Source: Castellaniella sp047971665 (GTDB lineage: Bacteria > Pseudomonadota > Gammaproteobacteria > Burkholderiales > Burkholderiaceae_B). From it: DNA of 27,649 nucleotides. The stretch's first letter is position 1. Each line of letters begins with the position of its first letter. A model generated the notes under the pieces. That model worked only from the letters and a program-made list of their open reading frames with translations. It was not told the origin of the DNA and searched no databases. Shown in pieces: positions 7,589-16,215 of this stretch. The stretch lies in assembly GCF_047971665.1 (NCBI RefSeq), contig NZ_JBKEAA010000031.1, positions 1 through 27,649 on the forward strand, given 5' to 3'. Made by a program: the position numbers and the translations under genes.

Positions 7589-8503
7589 TCAGTGCTCCAG
7601 CGCATAGTCCAATGCCGCGCGCACCGCCACGGCCTGCGCCTCATTGCACTGATCCGGTGTCGTGCGCGGGCTGTCGGGATAGACCTCGGTCGTCGTGCGA
7701 TAGACCGCATTCGTCATGCCGGCGCACAAACCCAGGGAACGCAGGGCATACCGGATGACACCGGGGGCGACCATCGGCGATCCGATGAGCTCGCCGCGAT
7801 CATCGGCAGGGGCAATGTGGGTGACGCGGGACACCTCGCGGATCACCGCCTCCTGGAATCCAGGTTGGGGGGATTCGGTATCATCGACCAGATAAAAGCC
7901 GTCAGGAATGCTGCCTGGCGCAAAGGCGCGGCCATCGCGCGCCGCCAGCGCGGGCCGGAACTCGGATTCATCGGTATCGGTGGTCTCGTGCAGATCGATA
8001 TGCACCCGGACGCGGTCCGCAAAAGGCGCCACCAGCGCCATCAAGGCCGCCGACTCCGGCGCGGGGCTGCCCGGACGAAAGGCGCGGTTCGGATCCACCG
8101 CCCGGGGATTCCAGCGATGAATGCGCTCGTATCCCCAGGGGCTGACACAGGGGACGATCACCAGATCCACGCGACCGGCGTACTCGGCCGCATGACGGTC
8201 GGCAAAACGCAGCGCGCCATGCACGCCGCTGGTCTCGTACCCATGCACGCCGCCCGTAATCAGCGCGACCGGGCGATCCTCGCGTCCATCGCGACTGCGC
8301 AACGCATACAGCGGATACGTGTCGGGCGGATAGTCCAGTTGGCCGTACTGGATGACGTCGAAGCGATCGCGCAGCCGGTCGATGATCGACATGACTTCAT
8401 CGGCATAACTGCGCTGGCGCTGCTGGCGGGCAAGCCAGGCGGAAATCTCGGACGCGCCCCAAGGAACACCGGGGGTGCCGATCGGATAAGGCAGGGGCTG
8501 CAT
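7589..8503 (-). CDS. M14-family zinc carboxypeptidase
   Basis: The 304-residue product has the M14 zinc site: the HxxE motif in TGGVHGYETSGVHGALRF and the third ligand His in RVHIDLHETTDTDESEF. A late Glu in TTTEVYPDSP is suited to be the general base. The protein has no signal peptide, so it should act in the cytosol on a peptide or an acylated amino acid; M14 also includes the succinylglutamate desuccinylase/aspartoacylase branch. The substrate is not clear from the sequence. GGAG upstream supports the ATG at 8503. The stop is 2 bases before ghrA, which argues for co-transcription. Confidence 0.85.
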   Translation of the reverse strand: MQPLPYPIGTPGVPWGASEISAWLARQQRQRSYADEVMSIIDRLRDRFDVIQYGQLDYPPDTYPLYALRSRDGREDRPVALITGGVHGYETSGVHGALRFADRHAAEYAGRVDLVIVPCVSPWGYERIHRWNPRAVDPNRAFRPGSPAPESAALMALVAPFADRVRVHIDLHETTDTDESEFRPALAARDGRAFAPGSIPDGFYLVDDTESPQPGFQEAVIREVSRVTHIAPADDRGELIGSPMVAPGVIRYALRSLGLCAGMTNAVYRTTTEVYPDSPRTTPDQCNEAQAVAVRAALDYALEH

Positions 8504-8626
8504 GACCCAGGCTCCAGACTCGGAAAACTGTCTTGGACTGTATCACAGGGGGATGCCGCGTCAGCGCCCCGGATTATCCCGAATCAGCCTCCTGCGCGAT
8601 CGCGCCGCGCGGCAGCCGCGGCCCGC

Positions 8627-9307
8627 TCAATACAGCCACACCCGGATATGGATCCAGCCCGCGTTCTGCGCAGCCTCGACCGCCTCGAATACAGGGATCG
8701 ACAGAAAATACGGCAAGGCATCACGCACAGTATTCCAGACCCCCCGAAGATCGACCGTGACATGCCGGGGGGAATGCCAGGCGGACAGACGAGGCAGAAA
8801 CCGGGGCACCCGCGCGCAGTAATCCTCGAACGACATGCCGAAAGACGTGCGCAGCAGCCGCTCCTCCTCACCGACGATCCAGCAAAAGACCGCCATGGCC
8901 ACCAGGGTCAGGATCAGACCCACCATCAGGCTGCCCGTCTGCAGACCGATGCCAAGCACGGCCAGAATGGAAAAGACATACAGCGGGTTGCGACAAACAG
9001 AATAAGGGCCTTCGGCCACCAGATCAGCGCCCTTGCGCCCTCCCAGGTACAGCATGCAGGCGCAACGCCCCAGGAGGGCCAGCACCATCAACGCCAACCC
9101 GGCCCACTCCAGTCCCTGATGAACCCATCCCTCTTCGGCCCAGGCGGAGCCGATCCAAGGCAACGCCAGCACGGCCAATACGCCCAGCACACCCAGGGCG
9201 CGGCGTCGCAGTACCTGCGCATGGGCAAGCCGTCTCCAGACGGTCTCCATATCGGCAGTCGGGCGAGAGGAAGATGAGGGGGAAAGGGTACGGCTGGTCG
9301 CAGTCAT
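8627..9307 (-). CDS. ICMT/PEMT-like membrane methyltransferase family protein
   Basis: The 226-residue protein has several membrane helices (ALGVLGVLAVLALPWIGSAW; LEWAGLALMVLALLGRCACM; FSILAVLGIGLQTGSLMVGL). It has the signature region of isoprenylcysteine/phospholipid methyltransferases: GPYSVCRNPLYVFSILA followed by EEERLLRTSFGMSFEDYCARVPRFLP. Bacterial members methylate poorly known membrane substrates with SAM. An unusual C-terminal tail of about 55 residues follows the core. I choose the ATG at 9307 because AGGAG precedes it; an in-frame extension to 9604 runs through the end of the kinase gene and is not coding. It starts 52 bases after the kinase stop and may be in that operon. Confidence 0.8.
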   Translation of the reverse strand: MTATSRTLSPSSSSRPTADMETVWRRLAHAQVLRRRALGVLGVLAVLALPWIGSAWAEEGWVHQGLEWAGLALMVLALLGRCACMLYLGGRKGADLVAEGPYSVCRNPLYVFSILAVLGIGLQTGSLMVGLILTLVAMAVFCWIVGEEERLLRTSFGMSFEDYCARVPRFLPRLSAWHSPRHVTVDLRGVWNTVRDALPYFLSIPVFEAVEAAQNAGWIHIRVWLY

Positions 9308-9359
9308 GGTCGCTCCTGATCGGACGGCACTCACCATAGCCCCCGCGCTCACGAATCCA

Positions 9360-10688
9360 CTACGAATCCAGCTTACAGAAAACTGAATGAAAATCCAGCC
9401 TGAAACATGTCCCGCTTTCGGCACCGCCATGGACGGAATCGATCTCCAGCCGCCACCCCCTGAGCTCGCACACCCGTTGGGCGATGCCCAGCCCCAGCCC
9501 ATGGCCGGTTCCCGCCGCCTGCGCGGCCGACAGATCGGCGCGCCCCGCTCGCCATTCTCGCAACCGGGCCAGATGTCCGGGCTCGATGCCCGGTCCGTCA
9601 TCACGCAACACCAGCGTCCCCTGCGGATCCAGGCTCACCCGCAGGGTGGCCGGTGCTGCGTGCTCGATCGCATTGCGCAGCAGATTTCGCAATACGATCA
9701 GCAAGGCATCCGGATCCAGTTGCCGCGTCTGCCCTGGCGGAATGCGCGAATCCAGCACCAGACCGCGCATGCGGGCCATATGTTCCAGCGCGAACCAGGC
9801 CTGCTCCAGCGCCCGCGCCAGATCAACACAGCGCACTCGCGAAGGATCAGCGCTGTTCAGCGCGGCCGCGCCCGCCAGACTGCTGGCCGCCGCATCAACC
9901 TGGATCATCATGCGCTTCAAGCGGGCCTCGAGCGGTGTCCCGGCATCGACGGCCAGCAGAGCCATTTCGCAATCGGAGCGCAGAACAGCCAGGGGAGTGC
10001 GCAGTTCATGACCGAGATTGGCGGCGAACTGGCGTTCGAACGCCACGGACCGGTCTATCCGGTCCTGGATGCGATTGAAGGCCTCGATCAATTGCAGCGC
10101 CTCGTCGCCCTGCGGCACCTCATCCGGTGGCGCCCCCCCGCCCTCCCAGGCGGAAAGCTGGTCGGACACGGCCCGGATCGGCGCCACCACCCGATTCGCC
10201 AGCCGCCGCGCCAGCAGCCAGGCGCCGACCAGCGCCAGCATCGAGCCGCCGACCAGGATCCAGCCGAAAAAACGGACCCGGTCCTCATGCGTGGTGGCAT
10301 CGTAGCGGACGTAGAGCAGACCCTGGGGGATATGCTCCACCCAGGTATGCCATGTCCGGCCCGTCTGCACGATTTCGCGTCCGCCCGGCGCTGCCGCGAA
10401 CATGCCTTCGAGCGGAGGCGGCCGGTCCGCTGACTGCACCCAGGCCTGGACACGTCCGCCCTCGCTCCAGCGCGGCGGCAGGGCGACCGGCATGACCATG
10501 CCTGCCGCCAGATCATCGCGCAAGGACGCGATCTGCCCCGACAGGACCTCATCGACCAGGTTGTCCTCCATGCTGGCGAACGTCTCATACGCGAGCAGAC
10601 TGATCACCAGCAGGAATACGGCGGCGGTGCCCGTGACAGCCCAGGTGACTCGCCGGGCCAGAGAGGAAGAACGCACCGGTACACTCAT
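9360..10688 (-). CDS. Two-component sensor histidine kinase
   Basis: This is an inner-membrane sensor of 442 residues. TM1 is at about residues 15-32, followed by a periplasmic sensing domain of about 110 residues. TM2 is at about 142-160 (FFGWILVGGSMLALVGAWLLA), then a HAMP segment. The HisKA box is LGHELRTPLAVLRSD with phosphoacceptor His227. The HATPase_c domain has N box LLRNAIEHA, G1 LRDDGPGI and G2 GHGLGLGIA. Its ATG overlaps the regulator stop by four bases (ATGA), so the pair is translationally coupled. It resembles QseC/TctE-type EnvZ-family kinases. The signal is unknown; the periplasmic domain has no motif I recognise. Confidence 0.9.
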   Translation of the reverse strand: MSVPVRSSSLARRVTWAVTGTAAVFLLVISLLAYETFASMEDNLVDEVLSGQIASLRDDLAAGMVMPVALPPRWSEGGRVQAWVQSADRPPPLEGMFAAAPGGREIVQTGRTWHTWVEHIPQGLLYVRYDATTHEDRVRFFGWILVGGSMLALVGAWLLARRLANRVVAPIRAVSDQLSAWEGGGAPPDEVPQGDEALQLIEAFNRIQDRIDRSVAFERQFAANLGHELRTPLAVLRSDCEMALLAVDAGTPLEARLKRMMIQVDAAASSLAGAAALNSADPSRVRCVDLARALEQAWFALEHMARMRGLVLDSRIPPGQTRQLDPDALLIVLRNLLRNAIEHAAPATLRVSLDPQGTLVLRDDGPGIEPGHLARLREWRAGRADLSAAQAAGTGHGLGLGIAQRVCELRGWRLEIDSVHGGAESGTCFRLDFHSVFCKLDS

Positions 10689-11407
10689 GTCTCATTCTCG
10701 CCGGCTCCAGGCCGAGAAGATATGGGGGCCAGCCGCCAGCCGTGGCCGGGTTCGGCCACAATGTCCGGACCGCGCGCCGCGCGCAGCCGGCGACGCAACA
10801 GATGCACCTGATCGTGCAGGGCGCGATCGGAGGGCGGCCCGTCGGGCCACAATGCCGCTGTCAGGCGGGCATGCGTAGCGAGGGCGCCAGCCGGACGCAA
10901 CAAGACCTCCAGCAGCAGCACCGATTTGCGCGGCAAGGCAAGCGGCAGGCCGGCCAGCGTCACAGTCTGCGAAGACGGATCGTAGCCCAACGCGCCGTGC
11001 ACAAGCGGACCGGATGCATCCCCCTGCCCACGCCGCACCAGAACGCGCAGGCGCGCCACCACCTCGGCCAGGGAAAAGGGCTTGACCAGATAGTCCTCTG
11101 CGCCCAGATCAAAGGCCAGCAGTTTGTCCTCGAGCCGTTCGCGCGCGGTCAGGACCAGCACGGGCCGCCACAGGCCGGATTCCCGCCGCATGCAGCGCAG
11201 CACATCCAGCCCGCTCAGGCCCGGCAGGCCAAGATCCAGAACCACGGCGTCGAAAGGCATCTGGCGCAACAGGGCCAGCGCCCCATGCCCATCGTAGGCG
11301 GCATCCGGCATCATGCCCTGGCGCTCGAGGTAGCCATACAGGTTTTCCGACAAGGTCGGTTCATCCTCGACGATCAGGATGCGCGAACCATCGGCCATGG
11401 CCGGCAC
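10685..11407 (-). CDS. OmpR/PhoB-family response regulator
   Basis: The 240-residue regulator has a receiver domain (residues 8-120) with acidic pocket VEDE, phosphoacceptor Asp58 in VVLDLGLPG, Thr in LVLTARE and Lys in DYLVKPF. A winged-helix DNA-binding domain follows (about 135-230: LPLALPRKSVLLLEVLL ... DQVHLLRRRLRAARGPDIVAEPGHGWRL). I favour the GTG start at 11407 because AGGGG lies six bases upstream; the ATG at 11398 is the alternative. It is the first gene of the minus-strand cluster and partner of the downstream kinase. It may regulate the cluster itself. Confidence 0.9.
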   Translation of the reverse strand: MPAMADGSRILIVEDEPTLSENLYGYLERQGMMPDAAYDGHGALALLRQMPFDAVVLDLGLPGLSGLDVLRCMRRESGLWRPVLVLTARERLEDKLLAFDLGAEDYLVKPFSLAEVVARLRVLVRRGQGDASGPLVHGALGYDPSSQTVTLAGLPLALPRKSVLLLEVLLRPAGALATHARLTAALWPDGPPSDRALHDQVHLLRRRLRAARGPDIVAEPGHGWRLAPISSRPGAGENET

Positions 11408-11584
11408 GGGCTACCCCTGAAACCCGGTTGGCCCGACAGGCGGATGACGGGGAGGCATCGATTTTTCTGCACCGCACATTGAATCACTCATTCCAGCATC
11501 TCCGGCAGGTGGGTCTCGTATGGCATCCGTACTGACTTCGTACAGTCATCATAACCAGCCCATGCCGGGCGCGAAAAGCCGAGC

Positions 11585-11614
11585 GCCCGCCCCCACGGCG
11601 CCGTGGGGGCGGGC
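11585..11614 (-). terminator. Perfect 30-bp GC palindrome, likely terminator
   Basis: The half-site GCCCGCCCCCACGGC is followed directly by its exact reverse complement, giving a 15-bp stem with a minimal loop. On the minus strand it lies 25 bases after the stop of the small ORF at 11640 and is followed by a short T tract (CTTTTC). It could end that transcript, though the T run is weak. Confidence 0.55.
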
Positions 11615-11639
11615 ACGCGAGGTGCTTTCAGGTGAAGCG

Positions 11640-11852
11640 TCAGACGGTTTCAGGCGAATCGTCAGCCGGAACTTCCGCGCCCAGGAACTCCCGGTAGCGC
11701 CGGTATTCCTGCAGCGAACAAGCCCGCACGTTCCGTCTCAACCAGGCATCGACATCCCCCATGCCCCGCTTGGTCGCGGACATCGAGCGCGATTCCTCCT
11801 GGTTCACGTCCGGCAACTGTCTGTCGTCGGTTTCCAGATTCATTCGTGCCAT
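11640..11852 (-). CDS. Small hypothetical protein
   Basis: The 70-codon frame encodes a charged, soluble, Arg/Glu-rich peptide with no signal sequence or membrane segment (DAWLRRNVRACSLQEYRRYREFLG). Its start is uncertain. The first ATG has no clear ribosome site. An internal ATG at 11783 has a near-perfect AGGAGGA ten bases upstream and would give a 47-residue protein beginning MSATKRGMGDVDAW. A strong palindrome just after the stop supports a real transcript. I do not recognise the family. It is divergent from the CHASE2/FecR operon and upstream of the other regulator gene. Confidence 0.45.
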   Translation of the reverse strand: MARMNLETDDRQLPDVNQEESRSMSATKRGMGDVDAWLRRNVRACSLQEYRRYREFLGAEVPADDSPETV

Positions 11853-12166
11853 TCAAGGATTATCGAAATGAACCTCATTATTTCATCGACATCCGGGCCA
11901 GCACCAATCAAGGATTGCAAATACACAGACATTCTTAAGACCCTATTTTTAATAAGGATTTCTGTTGAATCACAAAGATTAAAAATGGTTAGAATGCACC
12001 GCAGCAAAGCAACACTCTGTTAAATTTAAACATGTCATACTTCACACGAGTTTCACTGTATATTTTCCAAGCCTTCCGCCAAAACTTTTTCGGCGATTGA
12101 TCCTGTTCCAGGTCGTCACGCTCGCGTTCCCGACCATCCTGAAATTCAGAAGACTCGAGAGACCCC
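11853..12166. other. AT-rich intergenic region upstream of the regulator-FecR-kinase operon
   Basis: This stretch between the small minus-strand ORF and the plus-strand operon is clearly richer in A/T than its surroundings, mainly 11860-12070. It must hold the operon promoter. Candidate boxes are visible, such as TTGAAT near 11964 and TATATT near 12058, but none has a convincing partner at 16-18 bases. I see no gene, repeat or RNA structure I can defend. Confidence 0.4.
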
Positions 12167-12895
12167 ATGCCCGACCCTGTACCCCTCATCGCCGTGCTGG
12201 AAGACCATCCCGCCCAATCCGAATGGATGCAGCGGATCCTCTCCGATGCAGGCTACGTCTGCCAGATATTCAGCGAAGGCAGCGCCTTGCTCACCACGCT
12301 GCGTGCCCGCACCCCGTTTTCCCTGCTCCTGCTGGACTGGGAATTGCCGGGTATCAGCGGCATGGAGGTGCTGCGCTGGATCCGCGTCAATTGCTCGGAA
12401 GACATGCCCGTGATCTTCGTCACCAATCGGACACTGGAAAGCGATCTGGTGGCCGGCCTTAACAATGGCGCGGACGACTACATCTGCAAGCCCTGCCAGC
12501 CGGCCGAACTGCTGGCGCGCATCGGCGCGCAGTTGCGGCGTCATCGGCCCTCCGTGAGCCCTGACACGAACTTCACGCTGGGCGTCTTCTCGGTCGACAT
12601 GGCCAAACGGCAGATCCGGCTGCGCGATGAACCCATTGCCCTCACCCCCAAGGAATTCGACCTGGCCATCCTGTTCCTGCGCCACCCCTGGCGGTTGCTG
12701 TCGCGCGACGATCTCAGCGCACTGGTCTGGAACCGCGAGGTCCCCAGTGCCTCCCGCACACTGGACACGCACCTGTCCAACGTCCGCAAGAAACTGCATT
12801 TCGGTCCCTCCACAGGGACCTTGCTGTGCGCCTCTTATGCGTTGGGCTATCGGCTCGAACTCCTGCCCTCCACAGATCAGGCGGTTGTCACATGA
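12167..12895 (+). CDS. OmpR-family response regulator (CHASE2/FecR system)
   Basis: The 242-residue protein has a receiver domain (IAVLEDHPAQ acidic pocket, phosphoacceptor Asp57 in LLLLDWELPG, Thr in FVTNRTL, Lys in DDYICKPCQP). A winged-helix output domain follows (about 135-232: IALTPKEFDLAILFLRHPWRLLSRDDLSALVW ... SASRTLDTHLSNVRKKL). It differs from the regulator at 10685-11407 and is paired with the CHASE2 kinase two genes downstream. Its stop codon overlaps the ATG of the LysM-FecR gene (ATGA), so expression is coupled. It should control transcription in response to the envelope signal read by its partners. Confidence 0.9.
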   Translation: MPDPVPLIAVLEDHPAQSEWMQRILSDAGYVCQIFSEGSALLTTLRARTPFSLLLLDWELPGISGMEVLRWIRVNCSEDMPVIFVTNRTLESDLVAGLNNGADDYICKPCQPAELLARIGAQLRRHRPSVSPDTNFTLGVFSVDMAKRQIRLRDEPIALTPKEFDLAILFLRHPWRLLSRDDLSALVWNREVPSASRTLDTHLSNVRKKLHFGPSTGTLLCASYALGYRLELLPSTDQAVVT

Positions 12896-14004
12896 TATGC
12901 CTTCGCTCTTTCTCCGGTTCCCGGCACGTTCGCTCGCTGTCTCTGGGGCTGTTGCTGACCGGCCTCGTCCTTTCGCTTGGCGCCCATGCCCGGCCCATGG
13001 GGACTCGGGATAACGATTTCCTGTATCAGGTAGAGCCGGGCGACACCCTGATCCGCATTGCCGAACGCTATACCCTGCAGACCGATAACTGGTCCGGACT
13101 GCAACGCATGAATCAGGTCGAGGATCCTTTCCGCCTGCCCATCGGCATGGTCATCCGCATCCCCCTGTCCATGATTCCGGAACAGCCCGCAACGGCGACG
13201 GTCACGCATGTTGTCGGACAGGTGACGGTCGATGGCCGGCCCTTGCAACTGGGCGAAGTCCTGAGCGCGGGCCAGACGCTGCGCAGCACCGATGGAGGCA
13301 CCGCCACGCTGCAACTGGAAGATCAAAGCCTGCTGATGCTGCCACCCGACACCACGCTGGAAATTCAGCGCCTGCAGACCTTCCAGGGAACGGGGCTGAC
13401 AGATACCCAGATTTCGATTCGTCAGGGGACGCTGGAATCAACCGTGGCCCCCACCGGCACCGGAGTGGGTCGCTTTGAGGTCCGCACGCCCGCCACGGTC
13501 ACGGGAGTGCGCGGGACCCGCCTGCGCGTTCATGCCGATGCCTCGGGCTCACGCCTCGAGGTGCTGCAAGGCGGCGCATCCATCGAAGGCCCCTCGGGCG
13601 GTGAACAGCGCGTGGCCCCGGATATGGGCGCTTCCTACGATACGCGCGGCCAGTTCCTGGGCAAACATTCCTTGCTCCCCCCGCCGATGCACCTGGTGCT
13701 CTCTCGCACAAACGGCCAGCGCCTGAACTTTGAGCCGGTTCCGCAGGCGGTTTCCTATATCGTCCGGGTGGCGCTGGACCCGGCGGGATCTCGCCTGGAA
13801 TCCAGCCACAAGGCGGCCGGGCCAGGTGCGCCTCTGGGCGCCAGCAGCGGCGGCCCGCGCTACGTGTTCGTACGTGGCGTCGACCCCTTTGGCATCGAAG
13901 GGCGCGATGCTGTCCTGGCCGTCGACTCATTGCGCACTGGCCTGACAGTCAGCGACGGTTCTCCGGTTTTGACAACCGACGGAGCGTTCGTGATGCTAAA
14001 TTGA
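12892..14004 (+). CDS. Secreted LysM-FecR domain protein
   Basis: The 370-residue protein has a signal peptide (RSLSLGLLLTGLVLSLGAHA, cleavage near residue 34). A LysM peptidoglycan-binding domain follows at about 44-91 (YQVEPGDTLIRIAERYTLQTDNW ... LPIGMVIRIP). A FecR domain spans about 104-215 (VVGQVTVDGRPLQLGEVLSAGQTLRSTDGGTATLQLEDQSLLMLPPDTTLEI ... VTGVRGTRLRVHADA). The C-terminal beta-rich region resembles an Fn3-like fold (LRLNFEPVPQAVSYIVRVALDP type). It should sit in the periplasm bound to cell wall. The start at 12892 overlaps the regulator stop by four bases; an in-frame codon at 12826 would lie inside the regulator gene. LysM-FecR proteins next to CHASE2 sensors suggest a signal-delivery role. 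Confidence 0.88.
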   Translation: MICLRSFSGSRHVRSLSLGLLLTGLVLSLGAHARPMGTRDNDFLYQVEPGDTLIRIAERYTLQTDNWSGLQRMNQVEDPFRLPIGMVIRIPLSMIPEQPATATVTHVVGQVTVDGRPLQLGEVLSAGQTLRSTDGGTATLQLEDQSLLMLPPDTTLEIQRLQTFQGTGLTDTQISIRQGTLESTVAPTGTGVGRFEVRTPATVTGVRGTRLRVHADASGSRLEVLQGGASIEGPSGGEQRVAPDMGASYDTRGQFLGKHSLLPPPMHLVLSRTNGQRLNFEPVPQAVSYIVRVALDPAGSRLESSHKAAGPGAPLGASSGGPRYVFVRGVDPFGIEGRDAVLAVDSLRTGLTVSDGSPVLTTDGAFVMLN

Positions 14005-14010
14005 CGGGAT

Positions 14011-15963
14011 ATGACATTCACGGACACCCACCATCTGATCGGCATGCGGCAACGCCTTCTGTTTGAATGGATGGTGGTCGTCACCGCCCTGGTTCTACTG
14101 TCCTCAGTCCTGACGATCTGGAAAGATCTGCCAGGCATCAGGGACATCAACCATCGGGCCTACAACCTGAGCATGCAGGCAGCCCCAAAACTGCCTCCCG
14201 ACCCGAACATCGTGATCATCGCGATCGACGATGCCAGCATCGAGGCGCTGGGCTACTGGCCATGGCGTCGCGCGGTTCACGCAGAGCTGCTCAAACGCCT
14301 CCACGGCGCGCGAGCCGTCGGACTGGATCTGATCTTCTCCAGCCCTCACCCCATCTATCCGCAGGACGATCTGCTCCTGGCCAACGCCATCGCCGAGCAA
14401 GGCCGCGTCATCCTCCCCGAAATCCTCAGTCCCGACGGCTGGCACCAGACCCGGCCGATCGGGCCGCTAGCTCAGGCTGCCGCGGCACTGGGCCGCGTCG
14501 ACGTTCAACCGGATCCGGACGGTACCCTGCGCGCCATGGAACCGCGTCGCACTCCGGCGAACGGTGGCCCGCCCCTGCCGCATTTCAGCCTCGCCTTGGC
14601 CCGCGTGATCGGCCAGGACAAGGCCGCCATCGCGAAAACCCTGGCGACGCCCCCGGACACGGCCCGGCATATCCGCTTTACCGATTCCGCCAGCCGCCGC
14701 ACCATCTACCCCTATGCCGCCGTGCTCAACGGCCAGATTCCCGAATCCACCTTCCAGGATCGCATCGTGCTGATCGGCGCCTGGGCCTCCGGACTCGGCG
14801 ACCACCTGCCGACGCCGCTGAGCCGCACGGCGCCGGGTGTCGAGATCCTCGCAGACATCCTGCAGAACATGCAAGGCGACCTCTGGATCCGCGTCGCCCC
14901 GACCTGGATCACCGTGCTGGCGGGGCTTGGACTGATTCTGCCGGTCTGCCTCGGATTGAGAATGCTGTCCGCCCGCAGAGGGCTGATCGGCGTGCTGATC
15001 GCCGTCGTCTTCGGCCTGATCACAGACGCTCTGCTGCTCCAGGAGGCCGGCTACTGGCTCCCGCCCGCCGGCATTCTGCTGGCCCTGGTGCTGGCCTATC
15101 CCTTGTGGAGCTGGCGCAGCCAGGAGGCGACGCTGAGCCATATCGACGCCGAACTCGAACGGCTGCGCATCCCGCTGCAATCCGAAGACACCACACGTGA
15201 TTCTGACACCCTCTCGAACCCGCTCGGCCCCGATACGCTACCCGAGCGGGCTGTGCGTCTGAACCGGGCCATCTCCCGCCTCAAACAGGCCACCCAGACT
15301 CAGGAGGAAACCCTCAGCTTCCTGTCGCACGACATGCGCTCGCCCCAGAGCGCCATCCTGGCGATCATCGAGCTGCGCCGCCAGGCGCCCAATCATTCGA
15401 CAGAGGAGACCGCCCTGGCGTCCATCGAGCAGCAGGCGCGTGCCACCTTGCGCCTGGTCGATCAATTCGTTCAGCAGGGACGCGCCGAGTCTGCGACGCT
15501 GAACCTGCACACCTGCTACCTGGACGATCTCATCCAGGAATGCTGCGACCAACGCTGGCCCCAAGCCGCGCAACGCCAGATCGAACTGCGGTTCGAGCCT
15601 CGTCATCCAGAGGCCGTTGCCCACATTGACCGGGAGCTCATTGGCCGAGCCATCGGCAACCTGCTGGACAATGCCCTGCTCTACAGTCCGACGCGCAGCG
15701 TTGTCGAATGCTCACTCGTGCCCGCGGAGCGTTACTGGAACATCCATGTCCAGGACATGGGCCCCGGCATTCCGGAGGGACAGATGGAACACCTCTTTGA
15801 CCGGTTCCATCGCCTGTCCGGCGGAGCGCACAAGCCAACCGGCAGCGGCCTGGGACTGGCGTTCGTGAAGACCGTGACACAGCGCCACGGCGGCCGGATC
15901 TTTTGCGTCAGCCCCCCGGGTCAGGGCGCCAGATTCACGATCAGCCTCCCGGCGGAAGACTAG
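14011..15963 (+). CDS. CHASE2-domain sensor histidine kinase
   Basis: The 650-residue protein has TM1 at about residues 18-36 and a large extracytoplasmic CHASE2 domain (about 40-290; NIVIIAIDDASIEALGYWPWRRAVHAELL ... GARAVGLDLIFSSPH). Three consecutive membrane helices follow at about 293-370 (ITVLAGLGLILPVCLGL; GVLIAVVFGLITDALLL; PAGILLALVLAYPLWSW). HisKA contains phosphoacceptor His440 in FLSHDMRSPQSAILAI. HATPase_c has N box LLDNALLYS, G1 QDMGPGIPEG and G2 GSGLGLAFVKTV. No HAMP or PAS is evident. It begins 6 bases after the FecR gene and forms an operon with it and the regulator. The sensed ligand is unknown. Confidence 0.9.
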   Translation: MTFTDTHHLIGMRQRLLFEWMVVVTALVLLSSVLTIWKDLPGIRDINHRAYNLSMQAAPKLPPDPNIVIIAIDDASIEALGYWPWRRAVHAELLKRLHGARAVGLDLIFSSPHPIYPQDDLLLANAIAEQGRVILPEILSPDGWHQTRPIGPLAQAAAALGRVDVQPDPDGTLRAMEPRRTPANGGPPLPHFSLALARVIGQDKAAIAKTLATPPDTARHIRFTDSASRRTIYPYAAVLNGQIPESTFQDRIVLIGAWASGLGDHLPTPLSRTAPGVEILADILQNMQGDLWIRVAPTWITVLAGLGLILPVCLGLRMLSARRGLIGVLIAVVFGLITDALLLQEAGYWLPPAGILLALVLAYPLWSWRSQEATLSHIDAELERLRIPLQSEDTTRDSDTLSNPLGPDTLPERAVRLNRAISRLKQATQTQEETLSFLSHDMRSPQSAILAIIELRRQAPNHSTEETALASIEQQARATLRLVDQFVQQGRAESATLNLHTCYLDDLIQECCDQRWPQAAQRQIELRFEPRHPEAVAHIDRELIGRAIGNLLDNALLYSPTRSVVECSLVPAERYWNIHVQDMGPGIPEGQMEHLFDRFHRLSGGAHKPTGSGLGLAFVKTVTQRHGGRIFCVSPPGQGARFTISLPAED

Positions 15964-15969
15964 GGCCGG

Positions 15970-16215
15970 CTACCTGATCCCGCCCCGCCGCAGCTTTTCC
16001 AGCGCGGCCCGGTTGAGTTCCTTGGCCTCCTGCTCGGCATAATCCCGTTCACCGGGCTCATAGGACCCTTCGTAAAGGCATTTGCTGCGATCCCAGCGAC
16101 ATTCATCGACGCGGCTCGTCTGCCCCCTGGAGGGATGGCCACCCCAGAAACAGCCGGAGACCAGAACGGCCAACCCCAGCACGATGCTGCCTCGAATCAC
16201 GGTGCGGTCAACCAT
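15970..16215 (-). CDS. Small lipoprotein
   Basis: The 81-residue product has a lipoprotein signal with lipobox LVSGC (Cys22). A short mature part contains two further cysteines (DECRWDRSKCLYEG) that could form a disulfide, then a charged C-terminal helix (YAEQEAKELNRAALEKLRRG). I place the start at 16215 because AGGAG lies a few bases upstream; the longer in-frame ATG at 16248 would bury the signal peptide. Function unknown. It converges on the CHASE2 kinase gene with 6 bases between stops. Confidence 0.75.
   Translation of the reverse strand: MVDRTVIRGSIVLGLAVLVSGCFWGGHPSRGQTSRVDECRWDRSKCLYEGSYEPGERDYAEQEAKELNRAALEKLRRGGIR

Noticed and set aside
7592..9277. 561-codon plus-strand ORF
   Set aside because: It is antisense to the M14 peptidase and the ICMT-like gene, lacks domain motifs and has the Arg/Gln/His-rich composition of a high-GC shadow frame.
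9308..9604. N-terminal extension of the ICMT-like protein
   Set aside because: The extension overlaps the 3' end of the kinase in another frame, and a good ribosome site points to the ATG at 9307.
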